A stretch of 64,000 nucleotides of DNA from Bacteroides fluxus YIT 12057 (GCF_000195635.1 NZ_GL882609.1:1-64000), one strand, 5' to 3'; shown: positions 35,141 to 43,069, counted from the stretch's first letter. Numbers and translations are program-made. Notes: generated by a model from the letters alone, not told the origin.

Positions 35141-35215
35141 TTTCTAAAAGTAGTATCGACTACGAATAGTATAATAGTCGAATAGTTTTTACTACCATAC
35201 TACGGATAGTAAAGT
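35134..35215. repeat. TAGTA/TACTA cluster S2 (putative partition site)
   Basis: About eight TAGTA or TACTA words in 80 bases, including AGTAGTATCGACTAC and TACTACCATACTACGGATAGTA. It lies downstream of the RHH gene. Similar clusters occur at 19426-19478 and 36320-36425. Confidence 0.5.
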
Positions 35216-35233
35216 CTGTTTATAGAAGAGATA

Positions 35234-35266
35234 GCGGTATCATCGTCTGTTCGGCGATGATACCGC
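35234..35266 (-). terminator. 12-bp perfect hairpin after the parA operon
   Basis: GCGGTATCATCG/CGATGATACCGC with a 9-base loop, 8 bases beyond the stop of the RHH gene. The strongest hairpin of the region; on the minus strand it is followed by TATCTCTTCTAT, so termination is likely but not certain. Confidence 0.6.
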
Positions 35267-35273
35267 GCGGCAC

Positions 35274-35552
35274 TCATGTGTCATGCCGCTTTAGGTATTC
35301 TGTCATTGCCTCATTGACAATATCACGCAAGGACATCCCTTTCTTGATGGCGAGGTACTTCATCCTCGTGTGGATGCTCTTGTTGATAAGGAAATTGCAA
35401 TGCACCGGCACTTCGGTAGTCTCAGAAACAGACACAGGTGGTGCTGGTGTAGTTTCTGTGACTATCTGCTCCTTACTCGGCTTCTTTGTGGAAGAAAGGA
35501 GTCCGTTGAGACCGCCTTTCATTCCCTCTTTCAACATACTGCTCTTGCTCAT
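35274..35552 (-). CDS. Ribbon-helix-helix partition protein (ParG/CopG-like)
   Basis: The 92-residue protein has a flexible N-terminus (GLNGLLSSTKKPSKEQ) and a C-terminal RHH domain (VHCNFLINKSIHTRMKYLAIKKGMSLRDIVNEAMTEYLKRH). It is encoded 7 bases after parA. Small RHH proteins following ParA are the centromere-binding partners in type Ib partition systems; their N-terminus usually stimulates the ATPase. The TAGTA clusters are candidate binding sites. Confidence 0.75.
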   Translation of the reverse strand: MSKSSMLKEGMKGGLNGLLSSTKKPSKEQIVTETTPAPPVSVSETTEVPVHCNFLINKSIHTRMKYLAIKKGMSLRDIVNEAMTEYLKRHDT

Positions 35553-35559
35553 GGCTATG

Positions 35560-36315
35560 CTATTTTAAGTTTAACACTTCTTTTGCCAAAGACATATAAT
35601 CACTGGCACCATTGGATTTGGGATTATACTCAAAGATAGTCTTGCCGTTGATGGGTGCTTCTGCCAAAGCCACATTATCACGGATGACGGTCTTGAAAAC
35701 CTTCTCGTGAAAACTGTCATTGACGATTTCCCTCACGCTTCGGTTCAACGTCTTGCGGCGATCGAACTGGGTGATGACGATGCCGCCCACTTTAAGGTTG
35801 GAGTTGAGCCGCTCCTGAACGATGCGGATGATGTCCATCAACTTTGCCATACCTCTCATGGCAAGGTATTGCGCTTGAACAGGGATGATGATGTAGTCGG
35901 CTGCGGTGAGGGCATTCAAGGTCAGCAAGCCCAATGACGGTGGACAGTCGATGATGATGTAGTCGAAATGCTCTTTGGCGATGGCTTTGGTGATAAGTCC
36001 CTTCAAGATAAGCTCCCGTCCCGGCTCGCTGATAAGCTCTAACTCAGCCGCAGACAGGTCAAGGCATGAGGGTGAGACGGTGATGCCGTTGTGCAACTTG
36101 ACCAACGGCAAGGTGTACTGTCCACACATTGCGCCATAGACTGTCTGTTCTTCCTCGATGGACAATCCCAAGGCTTCCGTGAGGTTGGCTTGTCCATCCA
36201 TGTCAATAGCCAAGACGTTCTTCTTACTCAGTTGCAGAGCTGCCGCAAGGCTTACTGCGGTCGTACTTTTCCCTACACCACCCTTGTGATTTAATACTGC
36301 AATTATCTGTGTCAT
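35560..36315 (-). CDS. parA: ParA-family partition ATPase
   Basis: The 251-residue protein has the deviant Walker A NHKGGVGKSTTAVSLAAAL (residues 9-27), the A' region IDMDGQANLTEAL, Walker B YIIIDCPPSLGLLTLNAL, and ends with NPKSNGASDYMSLAKEVL. It lacks the long N-terminal HTH of type Ia ParA, consistent with a small RHH partner. It would help keep the excised or replicating element in daughter cells. The upstream region holds the TAGTA palindromes, so the operon is probably autoregulated. Confidence 0.9.
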   Translation of the reverse strand: MTQIIAVLNHKGGVGKSTTAVSLAAALQLSKKNVLAIDMDGQANLTEALGLSIEEEQTVYGAMCGQYTLPLVKLHNGITVSPSCLDLSAAELELISEPGRELILKGLITKAIAKEHFDYIIIDCPPSLGLLTLNALTAADYIIIPVQAQYLAMRGMAKLMDIIRIVQERLNSNLKVGGIVITQFDRRKTLNRSVREIVNDSFHEKVFKTVIRDNVALAEAPINGKTIFEYNPKSNGASDYMSLAKEVLNLK

Positions 36316-36319
36316 AACA

Positions 36320-36425
36320 TGATACTACTATTAGTGAATACTACTTTACTATTCTACTACTGATAGTACATACTAACCATAGTAAAAGCGGATTTACTAC
36401 GATTAGTACGTACTACTCTCAGTTG
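36320..36425. repeat. TAGTA palindrome cluster S3 in the parA leader
   Basis: TAGTACATACTA (36364-36375) and TAGTACGTACTA (36404-36415) are 12-bp palindromes, with further TACTACT/TAGTA words between and around. It lies between the SSB gene stop and the parA start, the expected place for a combined operator and centromere. Confidence 0.6.
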
Positions 36426-36434
36426 ATACTACCC

Positions 36435-36860
36435 TCAGAAGGGAAGGTCTTCGCTCTTGTCCTGCGGTGCATCGGCTGGCGGTACGGGAGCCTCGCCCTC
36501 TGCCTTGGCTGCCTTGCGTGCCTTTGTTGCAGGTGTGTCGGTTGCATCCTTCTTCCCTGCATTGACAAAGGCGATGGAGTCAGCTATGATGCTATGCTGT
36601 ATGTGGTTCTCTCCGTTGCGGTCTGTCCAAATGGAAGAAGTCAGTGTGCCTTCCACAAGCACCATACGACCCTTGGTGAGGTATTCAGCCAAACGGATAT
36701 GGTTCTCCTTGCTGCTCTTCACCCTTACCCAAGTGGTGATTTGCTTGCCCTTACTGTAGTCGTCCACTGCGATGTCAACAGCCATGAATGTTCCGTGTGT
36801 ACCTGTGATGACGCGGCAATCCTTTGCTCCGATGCGTCCGATAGTGTGAGTGTAAATCAT
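36435..36860 (-). CDS. ssb: Single-stranded DNA-binding protein (element copy 1)
   Basis: The 141-residue protein has an OB fold (TFMAVDIAVDDYSK, TTWVRVKSSKENHIRLAEYLTKGRMVLVEGTLTSSIW), an Ala/Pro-rich linker and the acidic tip SEDLPF that recruits host replication proteins. Element-encoded SSBs coat the incoming strand. It lies between the excisionase-like gene and parA on the same strand, so all are probably cotranscribed. Confidence 0.85.
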   Translation of the reverse strand: MIYTHTIGRIGAKDCRVITGTHGTFMAVDIAVDDYSKGKQITTWVRVKSSKENHIRLAEYLTKGRMVLVEGTLTSSIWTDRNGENHIQHSIIADSIAFVNAGKKDATDTPATKARKAAKAEGEAPVPPADAPQDKSEDLPF

Positions 36861-36877
36861 AATGTGAAAATGTTATA

Positions 36878-36914
36878 GTGGCAAGTTGGTTAGACTTGCC
36901 GTTACCTTGTTATT
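36878..36914. repeat. 37-bp intercistronic repeat, copy 1
   Basis: Begins GTGGCAAGTTGGTTAG and ends ACCTTGTTATT, with a GGCAAG/CTTGCC hairpin. It is identical to 37283-37319 except for one base. It lies just after the stop of the excisionase-like gene. Confidence 0.7.
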
Positions 36915-37270
36915 TAAATGACTTTTCTTGTTGATTGAACATAAGCTATTGCTTCATTCATAATTTCTGCTCGTGACCTACTCTTGTTATCTTGCATCCA
37001 CTCATCAATTTCAGATTTGAGGAACATGATACGTTTCCCCTTCTTATGGAATGGTATTTGTTTATTGCTTGTCCAACAATAGATTGTGTGTTCAACTGGA
37101 TGGGTAGGGAGATACTCACTCAATTCGGAAACACTAAGCCATTCCAATCCCTTATCGGGCTGAATTTGAGTCATTAGTGTGGAAAACTTTTCTTCTAAAA
37201 TCTCCAGCTTGTTTATTACTAATGACAATGCTGATGGCAAGTCATTAAAACTCAATATTTGCTTTTCCAT
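36914..37270 (-). CDS. Excisionase-like HTH protein
   Basis: The 118-residue protein has an N-terminal coiled segment (ALSLVINKLEILEEKFSTLM) and a C-terminal helix-turn-helix of the MerR/excisionase (HTH_17) type: WLSVSELSEYLPTHPVEHTIYCWTSNKQIPFHKKGKRIMFLKSEIDEWM. Such proteins bend DNA for excision or regulate element genes. The gene is flanked by two 37-bp repeats and may have been acquired together with one of them. Confidence 0.7.
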   Translation of the reverse strand: MEKQILSFNDLPSALSLVINKLEILEEKFSTLMTQIQPDKGLEWLSVSELSEYLPTHPVEHTIYCWTSNKQIPFHKKGKRIMFLKSEIDEWMQDNKSRSRAEIMNEAIAYVQSTRKVI

Positions 37271-37282
37271 ATCAATATATGT

Positions 37283-37319
37283 GTGGCAAGTTGGTTAGGC
37301 TTGCCGTTACCTTGTTATT
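37283..37319. repeat. 37-bp intercistronic repeat, copy 2
   Basis: Differs from 36878-36914 at a single position (TTAGG versus TTAGA). It lies between the stop of the gene at 37318 and the excisionase-like start at 37270. In both copies the distal edge overlaps a stop codon. Confidence 0.7.
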
Positions 37320-37548
37320 AATATCCTTTCTTCGTCTGCCTTGTATTGGCGACAAAAGACTTGTTGCTGCCTGTGAGACTGATAGAGCCGCAATTAACAA
37401 ACTCTCCGTCGGAATAGACTCTGTACTTCTGTCCGCTTACCTCATGCTTCTGTTTGATGCGCTCTCGCATCCACTTCTTGGCTGCGGTCAATGAGCAAAA
37501 GGTCTCGCTCTCCTTGGTCGTCTCGTCATATACGATGCACTGGGTCAT
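37318..37548 (-). CDS. Small protein, unknown
   Basis: From the ATG at 37548, 76 residues (MTQCIVYDETTKESETFCSL, KKWMRERIKQKHEVSGQKYRVYSDG). A TAGGAG sequence lies at a good distance before this ATG; an ATG at 37569 overlapping the upstream gene is less likely. No motif recognised. Part of the minus run downstream of module M3. Confidence 0.55.
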   Translation of the reverse strand: MTQCIVYDETTKESETFCSLTAAKKWMRERIKQKHEVSGQKYRVYSDGEFVNCGSISLTGSNKSFVANTRQTKKGY

Positions 37549-37556
37549 ACATGCTC

Positions 37557-38111
37557 CTACTTCATCCATGCACCTATACTCGACGTGACATAGTCCAACT
37601 GACCGCCAAATATGTCGCTTGGCTCTATGTCGTATTGTCCATCCCTCACTTCCTTGTCCTCTCCAAGAAGCGACAAGTTTCCGTCGGCATCCAAACGTGC
37701 TGCGTCTATGACGATGTCACGAGGCTCGTCAAAGAGATAACCTGCCACGATGGGCTGCTCTCCCTCGAAATGCACCTCAAAGCCTCCGTCCACCTCCGTG
37801 CCGTACTTGCGAAGAGCCGCTTTCAGCTCGTCCTGCTCCCGGTGCTGCAATGCCTGGAGTTGTCCGTGGATAGTGAGGTCTTGCAGTTCTGCCTCTCGTT
37901 TGGTGTGGGTTGCCTCGCCGGTCTTGCAGTCGATGTCATACTTGTGGTAAACCACTGGGATATGGTCTGCCGATGTGACAAGCCATGTGATGTTGTTCAC
38001 TGAGAAGCCCTGTCTGGTGAGGAACTCCTCGATGTCTGAGCCGAGAAGGTGGTCGGCTACGTCAAGATACTCGATGCGTGCGTCAGCATCATGCAGGATG
38101 ATAATCTTCAT
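37557..38111 (-). CDS. Hypothetical soluble protein downstream of module M3
   Basis: From the ATG at 38111 (preceded by AGAAAGG) the product has 184 residues: MKIIILHDADARIEYLDVAD followed by a mixed alpha/beta domain. It contains many acidic residues and the segment FEVHFEGEQPIVAGYLFDEPRDIVIDAARLDADG. An in-frame ATG at 38153 is possible. No family recognised. First gene of a minus run that reaches parA. Confidence 0.55.
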   Translation of the reverse strand: MKIIILHDADARIEYLDVADHLLGSDIEEFLTRQGFSVNNITWLVTSADHIPVVYHKYDIDCKTGEATHTKREAELQDLTIHGQLQALQHREQDELKAALRKYGTEVDGGFEVHFEGEQPIVAGYLFDEPRDIVIDAARLDADGNLSLLGEDKEVRDGQYDIEPSDIFGGQLDYVTSSIGAWMK

Positions 38112-38243
38112 TGCCTTTCTATTTTTAGTGATACAAATAAGTTTGTCGCCCATGTCGCTGGACTTGTTTAACTACGTTGAAGAAACTTACGCTCAGCATA
38201 GTGAATAAATTCCCTCTGCGTTCGCTTAACCGTTTCTTTCTCT

Positions 38244-38423
38244 TCCCTCCTTTCGAGACCTTTCAGCCTGTGGAGGGATATTTTCTGCTCCCACAAGCCG
38301 CAAGAAAAGACATAAAGACAAATTATGTGTGAAGAATACTCTTTTCCGAGGAAAAGGAAGATTGTTCACAGTCACAAGACCTCAAGCAGAATTTGACGAT
38401 TGTCTCAGACGCGGCTAACTTTG
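38244..38423. promoter_or_regulatory. Structured intergenic module M3
   Basis: Hairpin TCCCTCC/GGAGGGA (38244-38250, 38272-38278), then AGCCGC/GCGGCT (38296-38301, 38411-38416), TGTGAA/TTCACA (38328-38333, 38365-38370) and CTTTTCC/GGAAAAG with a two-base loop. Core AATAC (38335-38339) and GGAAGATT (38356-38363). The plus-strand -7 box TAACTTTG lies at 38416-38423. Stems differ in sequence from M2 but keep the same nesting, which is evidence for selected structure. Confidence 0.7.
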
Positions 38424-38532
38424 CAGGAAATATGCCTACCACTGCGCTGATTGGAAGAAGATTATTGATATTGGCTGCAAGAGGAATGATGTGTTATATA
38501 TAAAGAGGTAAGAAGAAAGATTGAAACAGTAA

Positions 38533-38771
38533 GGGTGGGCAGTGAAGTGTTTGCAGGTCTGCTGTACCGACATAAAGCGAGTGTGTTGGCTGACCGGGAT
38601 GCAAGTCATCAAAGCTTCAGCCTTGATAGCTTGTAGCACGGACAGACAATTCTCTCGCGTCGGTACTTCGGCATACTGTCAGCTTTGGCTAATAGCAACG
38701 TGTTGCCATCAGCCAAGGATGTCTGTATGACGACAGACCATGTAACGCTTCGCAAAGGCGTGGGGCAAAGC
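38533..38771 (+). ncRNA. Structured RNA-like unit A
   Basis: Starts with GGGTGGGCAG and ends GCGTGGGGCAAAGC. Stems: GTACCGAC/GTCGGTAC (38564-38571, 38659-38666); GCGAG/CTCGC (38577-38581, 38654-38658) closing an inner arm; CGGCATAC/GTATGACG (38669-38676, 38725-38732). A hairpin TTGGCT-AATA-GCAAC/GTTGC-CATC-AGCCAA spans 38685-38716. Unit C keeps every helix with changed but still pairing bases. The strand is inferred from the plus-strand promoter of M3. Confidence 0.7.
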
Positions 38772-39009
38772 AGTATAATTTAGAAGTAGATAGTAACGTA
38801 TATCAGGCAAGAAGAGACAGTTGCGCAACGGACAAATCGGGCACTCCTGTCAGCATGACAAATGTGCCTTGTCCTTGCCGCAGGACACTGAGGCAGATTG
38901 GACGTAGCAGACATGTCTGCCACATTCAATATGCCTGAGTGGACAAGAACTGCCTCTTGTATAGCAGAAGAGAAATTGTAAAACAGTTGATTAGTGGTAA
39001 AGGTGGTAT
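38772..39009 (+). other. Non-coding spacer between units A and B
   Basis: No gene seen. It contains further hairpins: GGACAA/TTGTCC enclosing GGCAC/GTGCC (about 38837-38880) and the palindrome GCAGACATGTCTGC (about 38910-38923). It may belong to the same transcript. Confidence 0.4.
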
Positions 39010-39187
39010 GGGTGGGCAGAATGGCATTACACGGACATTGCCGAAGCCCGATAATGGGACAGCCAGACAGCAATAAAGGCAGTTATCAGAAGTGTCAGTT
39101 TCTGATAGTGACATTGTTGGCTGCCTGTCACATGGGATTCGTGCGGTGTCCGTACAGTAATGCCGTTCTGAAGGTGTGGGGCGAAGC
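39010..39187 (+). ncRNA. Structured RNA-like unit B
   Basis: Same borders as A and C (GGGTGGGCAG ... GTGTGGGGCGAAGC). The fold inside differs: GGCATTAC/GTAATGCC (39023-39030, 39157-39164), CGGACA/TGTCCG (39032-39037, 39147-39152), CAGCCA/TGGCTG and TATCAGAA/TTTCTGATA. All are perfect or nearly so. Possibly a divergent or rearranged member of the family. Confidence 0.6.
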
Positions 39188-39270
39188 GATACAACGCACT
39201 TGGACGAAACCACCGCTTATAACAGAAAATATTTTGCAGTCAAAGAGAAGAAGAATAGTAAAGCAGGTGT

Positions 39271-39515
39271 GGGTGGGTAGTGAAGCTGTCGCAAGATTGA
39301 CGGTCTGAATATCAAGGCGAGTGGATAGCCAGTAAAGGACACAATTATCAGAAGCCTCGGCTTCGGCATCTTGTGGCATAGATGGCAGTCCTCTCGCGTT
39401 CAGACCTTGGCATACTGTCTTTCTTGGCTAATAGCGACTTTGTCGCCATCAGCCGGGAATATCTGTATGCCAACCATCTTGGTGACGTTTCGCAAATGGT
39501 GAGGGACGAAGTGGT
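39271..39515 (+). ncRNA. Structured RNA-like unit C
   Basis: Same order of helices as A: GGTCTGAA/TTCAGACC (39302-39309, 39399-39406), GCGAG/CTCGC, GGATAGCC/GGCAGTCC, CACAA/TTGTG, GAAGCC/GGCTTC and TTGGCATAC/GTATGCCAA (39407-39415, 39465-39473). The hairpin CTTGGCT-AATA-GCGAC/GTCGC-CATC-AGCCGGG also matches. The AATA/CATC internal loop and TTCGCAAA are unchanged between A and C, while the stems differ and still pair. Confidence 0.7.
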
Positions 39516-39663
39516 TAGAATAAAGGAAGACGGCGTTGCCGTTATGGTTAATAAATGCACATGGTTGTTATTAGAGAAGATTATCACACGCTATAACAGC
39601 AGATTGATGTCCCTGAGCAAAACAAAAGCGACCCGAAGGTCGCCTTGTTATGGAGAGGAAAGG

Positions 39664-40050
39664 CTATTTCTTGCCTTTCTTGGTTGCTGGCTTGGCCGGC
39701 TCTTCCGCAGGAGTCTCCTCCTTGTCGGGACACTCGTAGAACTTGGTTGCAACCATGATGATTCTGGAGTGCTTCACGCCATCCTTGTCTGTCCACTCCT
39801 CTGGCTTGAAGAAACCCTCGACGGTGAGCAACGTGCCCTTGGTGAGCTTGTCGAATGATTCGGTGTGCTCGTTCTTGCGCCATGCCTCCATATTCATGAA
39901 AGCCGATACGCGGTTGGTTTCCTCGCCGTTCTTCTCCTGACGGCCTACTGCCAATGAGAAGCGTGCTACGCTGGCGTTTGCGAACTGACGGATTTCTGCA
40001 TCCTTACCTACGAAACCTGAAACTGTGAAGTTGTTCTCGATCTTTTTCAT
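39664..40050 (-). CDS. ssb: Single-stranded DNA-binding protein (element copy 2)
   Basis: The 128-residue protein has an SSB OB fold (NNFTVSGFVGKDAEIRQFANASVARFSLAVGRQ, LTKGTLLTVEGFFKPEEWTDKDGVKHSRIIMVATKFY) but ends in a Lys-rich tail (EEPAKPATKKGKK) instead of the acidic tip. It therefore should bind DNA without recruiting the usual partners. It differs from copy 1 at 36435-36860. Module M4 lies directly upstream. Two SSBs in one element fits a leading-region role. Confidence 0.8.
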   Translation of the reverse strand: MKKIENNFTVSGFVGKDAEIRQFANASVARFSLAVGRQEKNGEETNRVSAFMNMEAWRKNEHTESFDKLTKGTLLTVEGFFKPEEWTDKDGVKHSRIIMVATKFYECPDKEETPAEEPAKPATKKGKK

Positions 40051-40105
40051 TTTGAATTGAATTTAAAAGTGAAACTTAATTTTTACATGCATTCAAAAGC
40101 AGGGA

Positions 40106-40264
40106 TGTGGCACCATGTGGGAAGCACCATGAAAATCGTTCGCAATACTCTTTTTGTCGTTGGCGGTAAGGGAGAAAAAGGAAGATTACGCACTATTTTA
40201 TTGGTCACAGCGATAGCGGCCACACAAGAAGGAGGAAGTCCTTCGCAGCATCACGCTACCTTTG
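40106..40264. promoter_or_regulatory. Structured intergenic module M4
   Basis: Stems TGTGGC/GCCACA (40106-40111, 40219-40224) and AAAATCGTTCGCAAT/ATTACGCACTATTTT (40132-40146, 40185-40199; 12 of 15 pairs). Core AATAC (40144-40148), a CTTTTT/AAAAAG stem and GGAAGATT (40180-40187). The plus-strand -7 box TACCTTTG lies at 40257-40264. The GGGAAGA hairpin of the other modules is absent here. It sits upstream of the second SSB gene. Confidence 0.6.
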
Positions 40265-40833
40265 CATGGTAATTGCGACATGAAGTCGTACAGATAATTG
40301 TTCTTTGAAACTAATGAACCTCTTATTCCGTTAAGAGTAGCCTACCGAAGCGTGCGTAGTTGGCAACGACTGGGTGCGAAGCCTTCGGGACAATATGGCG
40401 AGGTCTTGAACATCACAAGACGCAGCTGTTAGGCTGACTGACAAGGACAACGTAAAGTAACCGCCGTTACCAACCATCGTGACAAAGAATTGGCTCACGG
40501 ATGTTTATGAGCCATGCCAAAACGGCAAGTGGATAGGTTGGCTATGTTTATCTAATAGCCACACGGATGTCGCTCCACCGGTGGATAGGCGGGTCCTAAA
40601 TCAGTCGAAGTTATCCGTACGGAACATGGTAAGCCTATAGGTCTCCTCATCTCATTATGGGAACAGGTAAGTCAATCGCAAGAGCAACCGAACGGCTTGT
40701 AGGTAAATGACGATGGAGAAAGCGAATGCCCCTCTGTAATGGCGGGGATAGGGGTTGGGACATCACCCCACGCGAAAGCGGGCAGACTTCCATCAGGTAA
40801 TTCGCTACGAAATGAAATGTAGAACTTGTGTAA

Positions 40834-42336
40834 ATGAAGAAACGACAATTGGACGAGGCGCAAGCCAAGTGTGCATCCTCAGCCGCACTGACCGCATGGC
40901 AGACCATCAACTGGGTGTCGTGTGAGAAGGAGGTACGCAAGCTGCAAGTCAGAATAGTAGAGGCTCTAAAGGCAAACCGCATTGGAAAGGTGAAATCTCT
41001 CCAACGCATCTTGATTAGCTCGTTCTCCGCCAAGGCATTGGCAGTGAGACGCGTGACATCAAACTCGGGCGGTAGCACTGCTGGGGTTGACAAGGAAACC
41101 TGGCTCACTCCCATAAGACGCTACAAAGCCATCAGCTCTTTGACAACGAGGGGTTACAAGCCAAAGCCTCTTCGCCGTGTCTTCATCCCGAAGAAAAACG
41201 GCAAGATGCGCCCGCTCGGAATCCCTACCATCAAGGACAGGGCTATGCAAGCCCTCTTCCTAATGGCACTTGAACCCATAGCAGAGACACTTGCCGACGG
41301 CAACTCCTATGGTTTTCGCAAATACCGCTCATGTGCGGATGCGACAGACCAGATATACAAGTGCCTTCACAAGAAGACCTCGGCTCAATGGGTGCTTGAG
41401 GGTGACATAAAGGGATGCTTCGACCATATCAGCCACGAATGGTTGCTTGACAATGTCATAATCGACAAGGAAATGCTCCGCAAGTGGCTTAAGGCGGGAG
41501 TGATAGAAAAGAATGTGTTCCACATGACCGACGAGGGGACACCCCAAGGCGGAATAATCTCCCCGACATTGGCGAACATCACACTTGATGGGATGGAAGC
41601 ATTGGTAGCCAAACACTCAACCCGAAGGGACAACGGCAAGACCTACTCCAACAAGGTAAACCTCGTACGCTACGCAGACGACTTCATCGTCACTGGCGAT
41701 ACGAAGGAGGTACTTGAAGAGATAAAGTCAGAGCTAATCGTATTCCTAAAGGACAGAGGTTTGGAACTCTCAGAGGAAAAGACGCTGATAACACATATCA
41801 AGGATGGTTTTGACTTCCTCGGTTTCAACATACGGAAATATGGCAACGGCATGTTGCTGATTAAACCGAGCAAGAAGAATCAGAAGAAGTTTGCGGAGTC
41901 GACACATGAAGTAATATACAAAATGCGCTCAGCCAAGCAGACGGATGTAATTGGCAAACTCAACCCCAAGATAAGCGGTTGGGCGAACTATTACAGATAT
42001 GTGTCCTCGAAGGAGGTGTTCTCCAAGCTCGACCACATAATCTTCCTCCAACTGAGGAGATGGTCGATAAGAAGACACCATGACAAGTCGTTGAAGTGGA
42101 TAGAGAAGAAGTATTGGCAACACGACGGGAAACGTGGATGGATATTTGGAACAAAGGGCAAGGATAAGAAAGGCAAGGAGAAAATCTATCGCCTTATCCA
42201 ACTGACCCACACACCGATACTCCGCTACACGAAGATAAGGTCGAAAGCCAATCCGTTTGACCCACGATACGACGAATACTTCAAGCAACGGCAAGAAACA
42301 AAAAGCCGTACACGCCCGCTCAAATGCAGTGCATGA
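40834..42336 (+). CDS. ltrA: Group II intron reverse transcriptase/maturase
   Basis: The 500-residue protein has an N-terminal RT-0 region, RT motifs including TAGVDKETW, KMRPLGIPTIKDRAMQALFLMALEP, GDIKGCFDHI, GTPQGGIISPTLANI and the catalytic YADDF. A maturase X domain follows (GKLNPKISGWANYYRYVSSKEVFSKLDH). The C-terminus (SKANPFDPRYDEYF) has no HNH endonuclease, so the intron probably targets by a route that does not need second-strand cleavage. It promotes splicing and retrohoming of the intron. The frame looks intact. Confidence 0.9.
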   Translation: MKKRQLDEAQAKCASSAALTAWQTINWVSCEKEVRKLQVRIVEALKANRIGKVKSLQRILISSFSAKALAVRRVTSNSGGSTAGVDKETWLTPIRRYKAISSLTTRGYKPKPLRRVFIPKKNGKMRPLGIPTIKDRAMQALFLMALEPIAETLADGNSYGFRKYRSCADATDQIYKCLHKKTSAQWVLEGDIKGCFDHISHEWLLDNVIIDKEMLRKWLKAGVIEKNVFHMTDEGTPQGGIISPTLANITLDGMEALVAKHSTRRDNGKTYSNKVNLVRYADDFIVTGDTKEVLEEIKSELIVFLKDRGLELSEEKTLITHIKDGFDFLGFNIRKYGNGMLLIKPSKKNQKKFAESTHEVIYKMRSAKQTDVIGKLNPKISGWANYYRYVSSKEVFSKLDHIIFLQLRRWSIRRHHDKSLKWIEKKYWQHDGKRGWIFGTKGKDKKGKEKIYRLIQLTHTPILRYTKIRSKANPFDPRYDEYFKQRQETKSRTRPLKCSA

Positions 42337-42387
42337 CAGCACACAGAGCCGATTATTTAGAACGAGAGATAATTAAAAGAATTACAC

Positions 42388-42421
42388 GAGCCGTGTGCGG
42401 TGAAAGTCGCATGCACGGTTC
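42388..42421 (+). ncRNA. Group II intron domain V
   Basis: A 34-base hairpin from GAGCCGTGTG to CACGGTTC with a GAAA tetraloop. It has the size and shape of the catalytic domain V and lies 51 bases after the maturase stop. Confidence 0.9.
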
Positions 42422-42457
42422 TTGAAGGGGAAAGCGGGGGAAACCCCGCAGACCTAC

Positions 42458-43069
42458 TTAGAAAATAAGTGGCTTTCAAATAGCTCAATTCAGAAAAAGA
42501 CGGGGCCAAACAATGGAACAAAGGTTGTAAGCAAGGAGGCAATCCGTATGCAACAGACAGGGGCACTGCTATGGCTGTATGCCTGGAGAAACGAAGCGGG
42601 AAATCCGACCTTACAGCTGTATCATCAGAAGAGTGAGGAGCATGAACACTGATGCACGATGAACGACAAGCCTAAGGGTCAGCTTAGCAATAGAGGCATC
42701 AAGCCAAAAGAGGACAGACATCAGAGGATTGGCGATAGCACTGTCATCATGCTAAGACCAAGTTCTGTGTCCGACAAGGAAGAGTCGCAAAAGACAGACG
42801 AGTAAAACCAAAAGGCGAAATGACCATTCCTATAACAAGGTACAGAGACGCTTAAAACGGCGAAGGGACTTTGGCGACGTATCGCTATACAGGTGTCGAA
42901 GCATCGCTTCTATAACAGGACTGGAGCAAGTGAGCAAACCGCACAACTTGCTCCCAAGGTATTTCAGTTACAACAGCCATAACCTCATTGGAGGATTGTC
43001 CTAAAAGAGTTTTTGCAGTCAAAGGAAGAAAGAGTCTGCAAGCCACATAGCCAACAGACTCTCTCCTGA
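42458..43069 (+). other. Non-coding stretch after the intron (3' exon side)
   Basis: No convincing gene in about 600 bases. Hairpins include GGAGCAAGT/ACTTGCTCC (near 42924-42955) and GAAGC/GCTTC (near 42900). The box TTTTGCAGTCAAAG occurs at 43011-43024, as at 39232 and 44162. With the sequence before the intron (40265-40351) it probably forms one interrupted transcript from the M4 promoter. Confidence 0.45.

Larger units (their letters stand above)
40352..42457 (+). mobile_element. Group II intron with its reverse transcriptase
   Basis: The 5' end GTGCG at 40352 starts a structured domain I. The intron-encoded protein lies at 40834-42336. Domain V is at 42388-42421, and a domain VI hairpin (GCGGGG/CCCCGC) leads to a 3' end near CCTAC at 42453-42457. 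The 5' end fits the consensus GUGYG; the exact 3' end is an estimate. The insertion site is a non-coding stretch after module M4, not a gene. Confidence 0.85.

Noticed and set aside
36878..37319. CRISPR-like direct repeats
   Set aside because: Only two copies separated by a whole gene, with no spacers. They are intercistronic repeats, not an array.
38436..39308. Several short open frames on both strands between M3 and the second SSB gene
   Set aside because: They overlap each other on both strands, change with the stems of the RNA-like units and have no protein-like composition.
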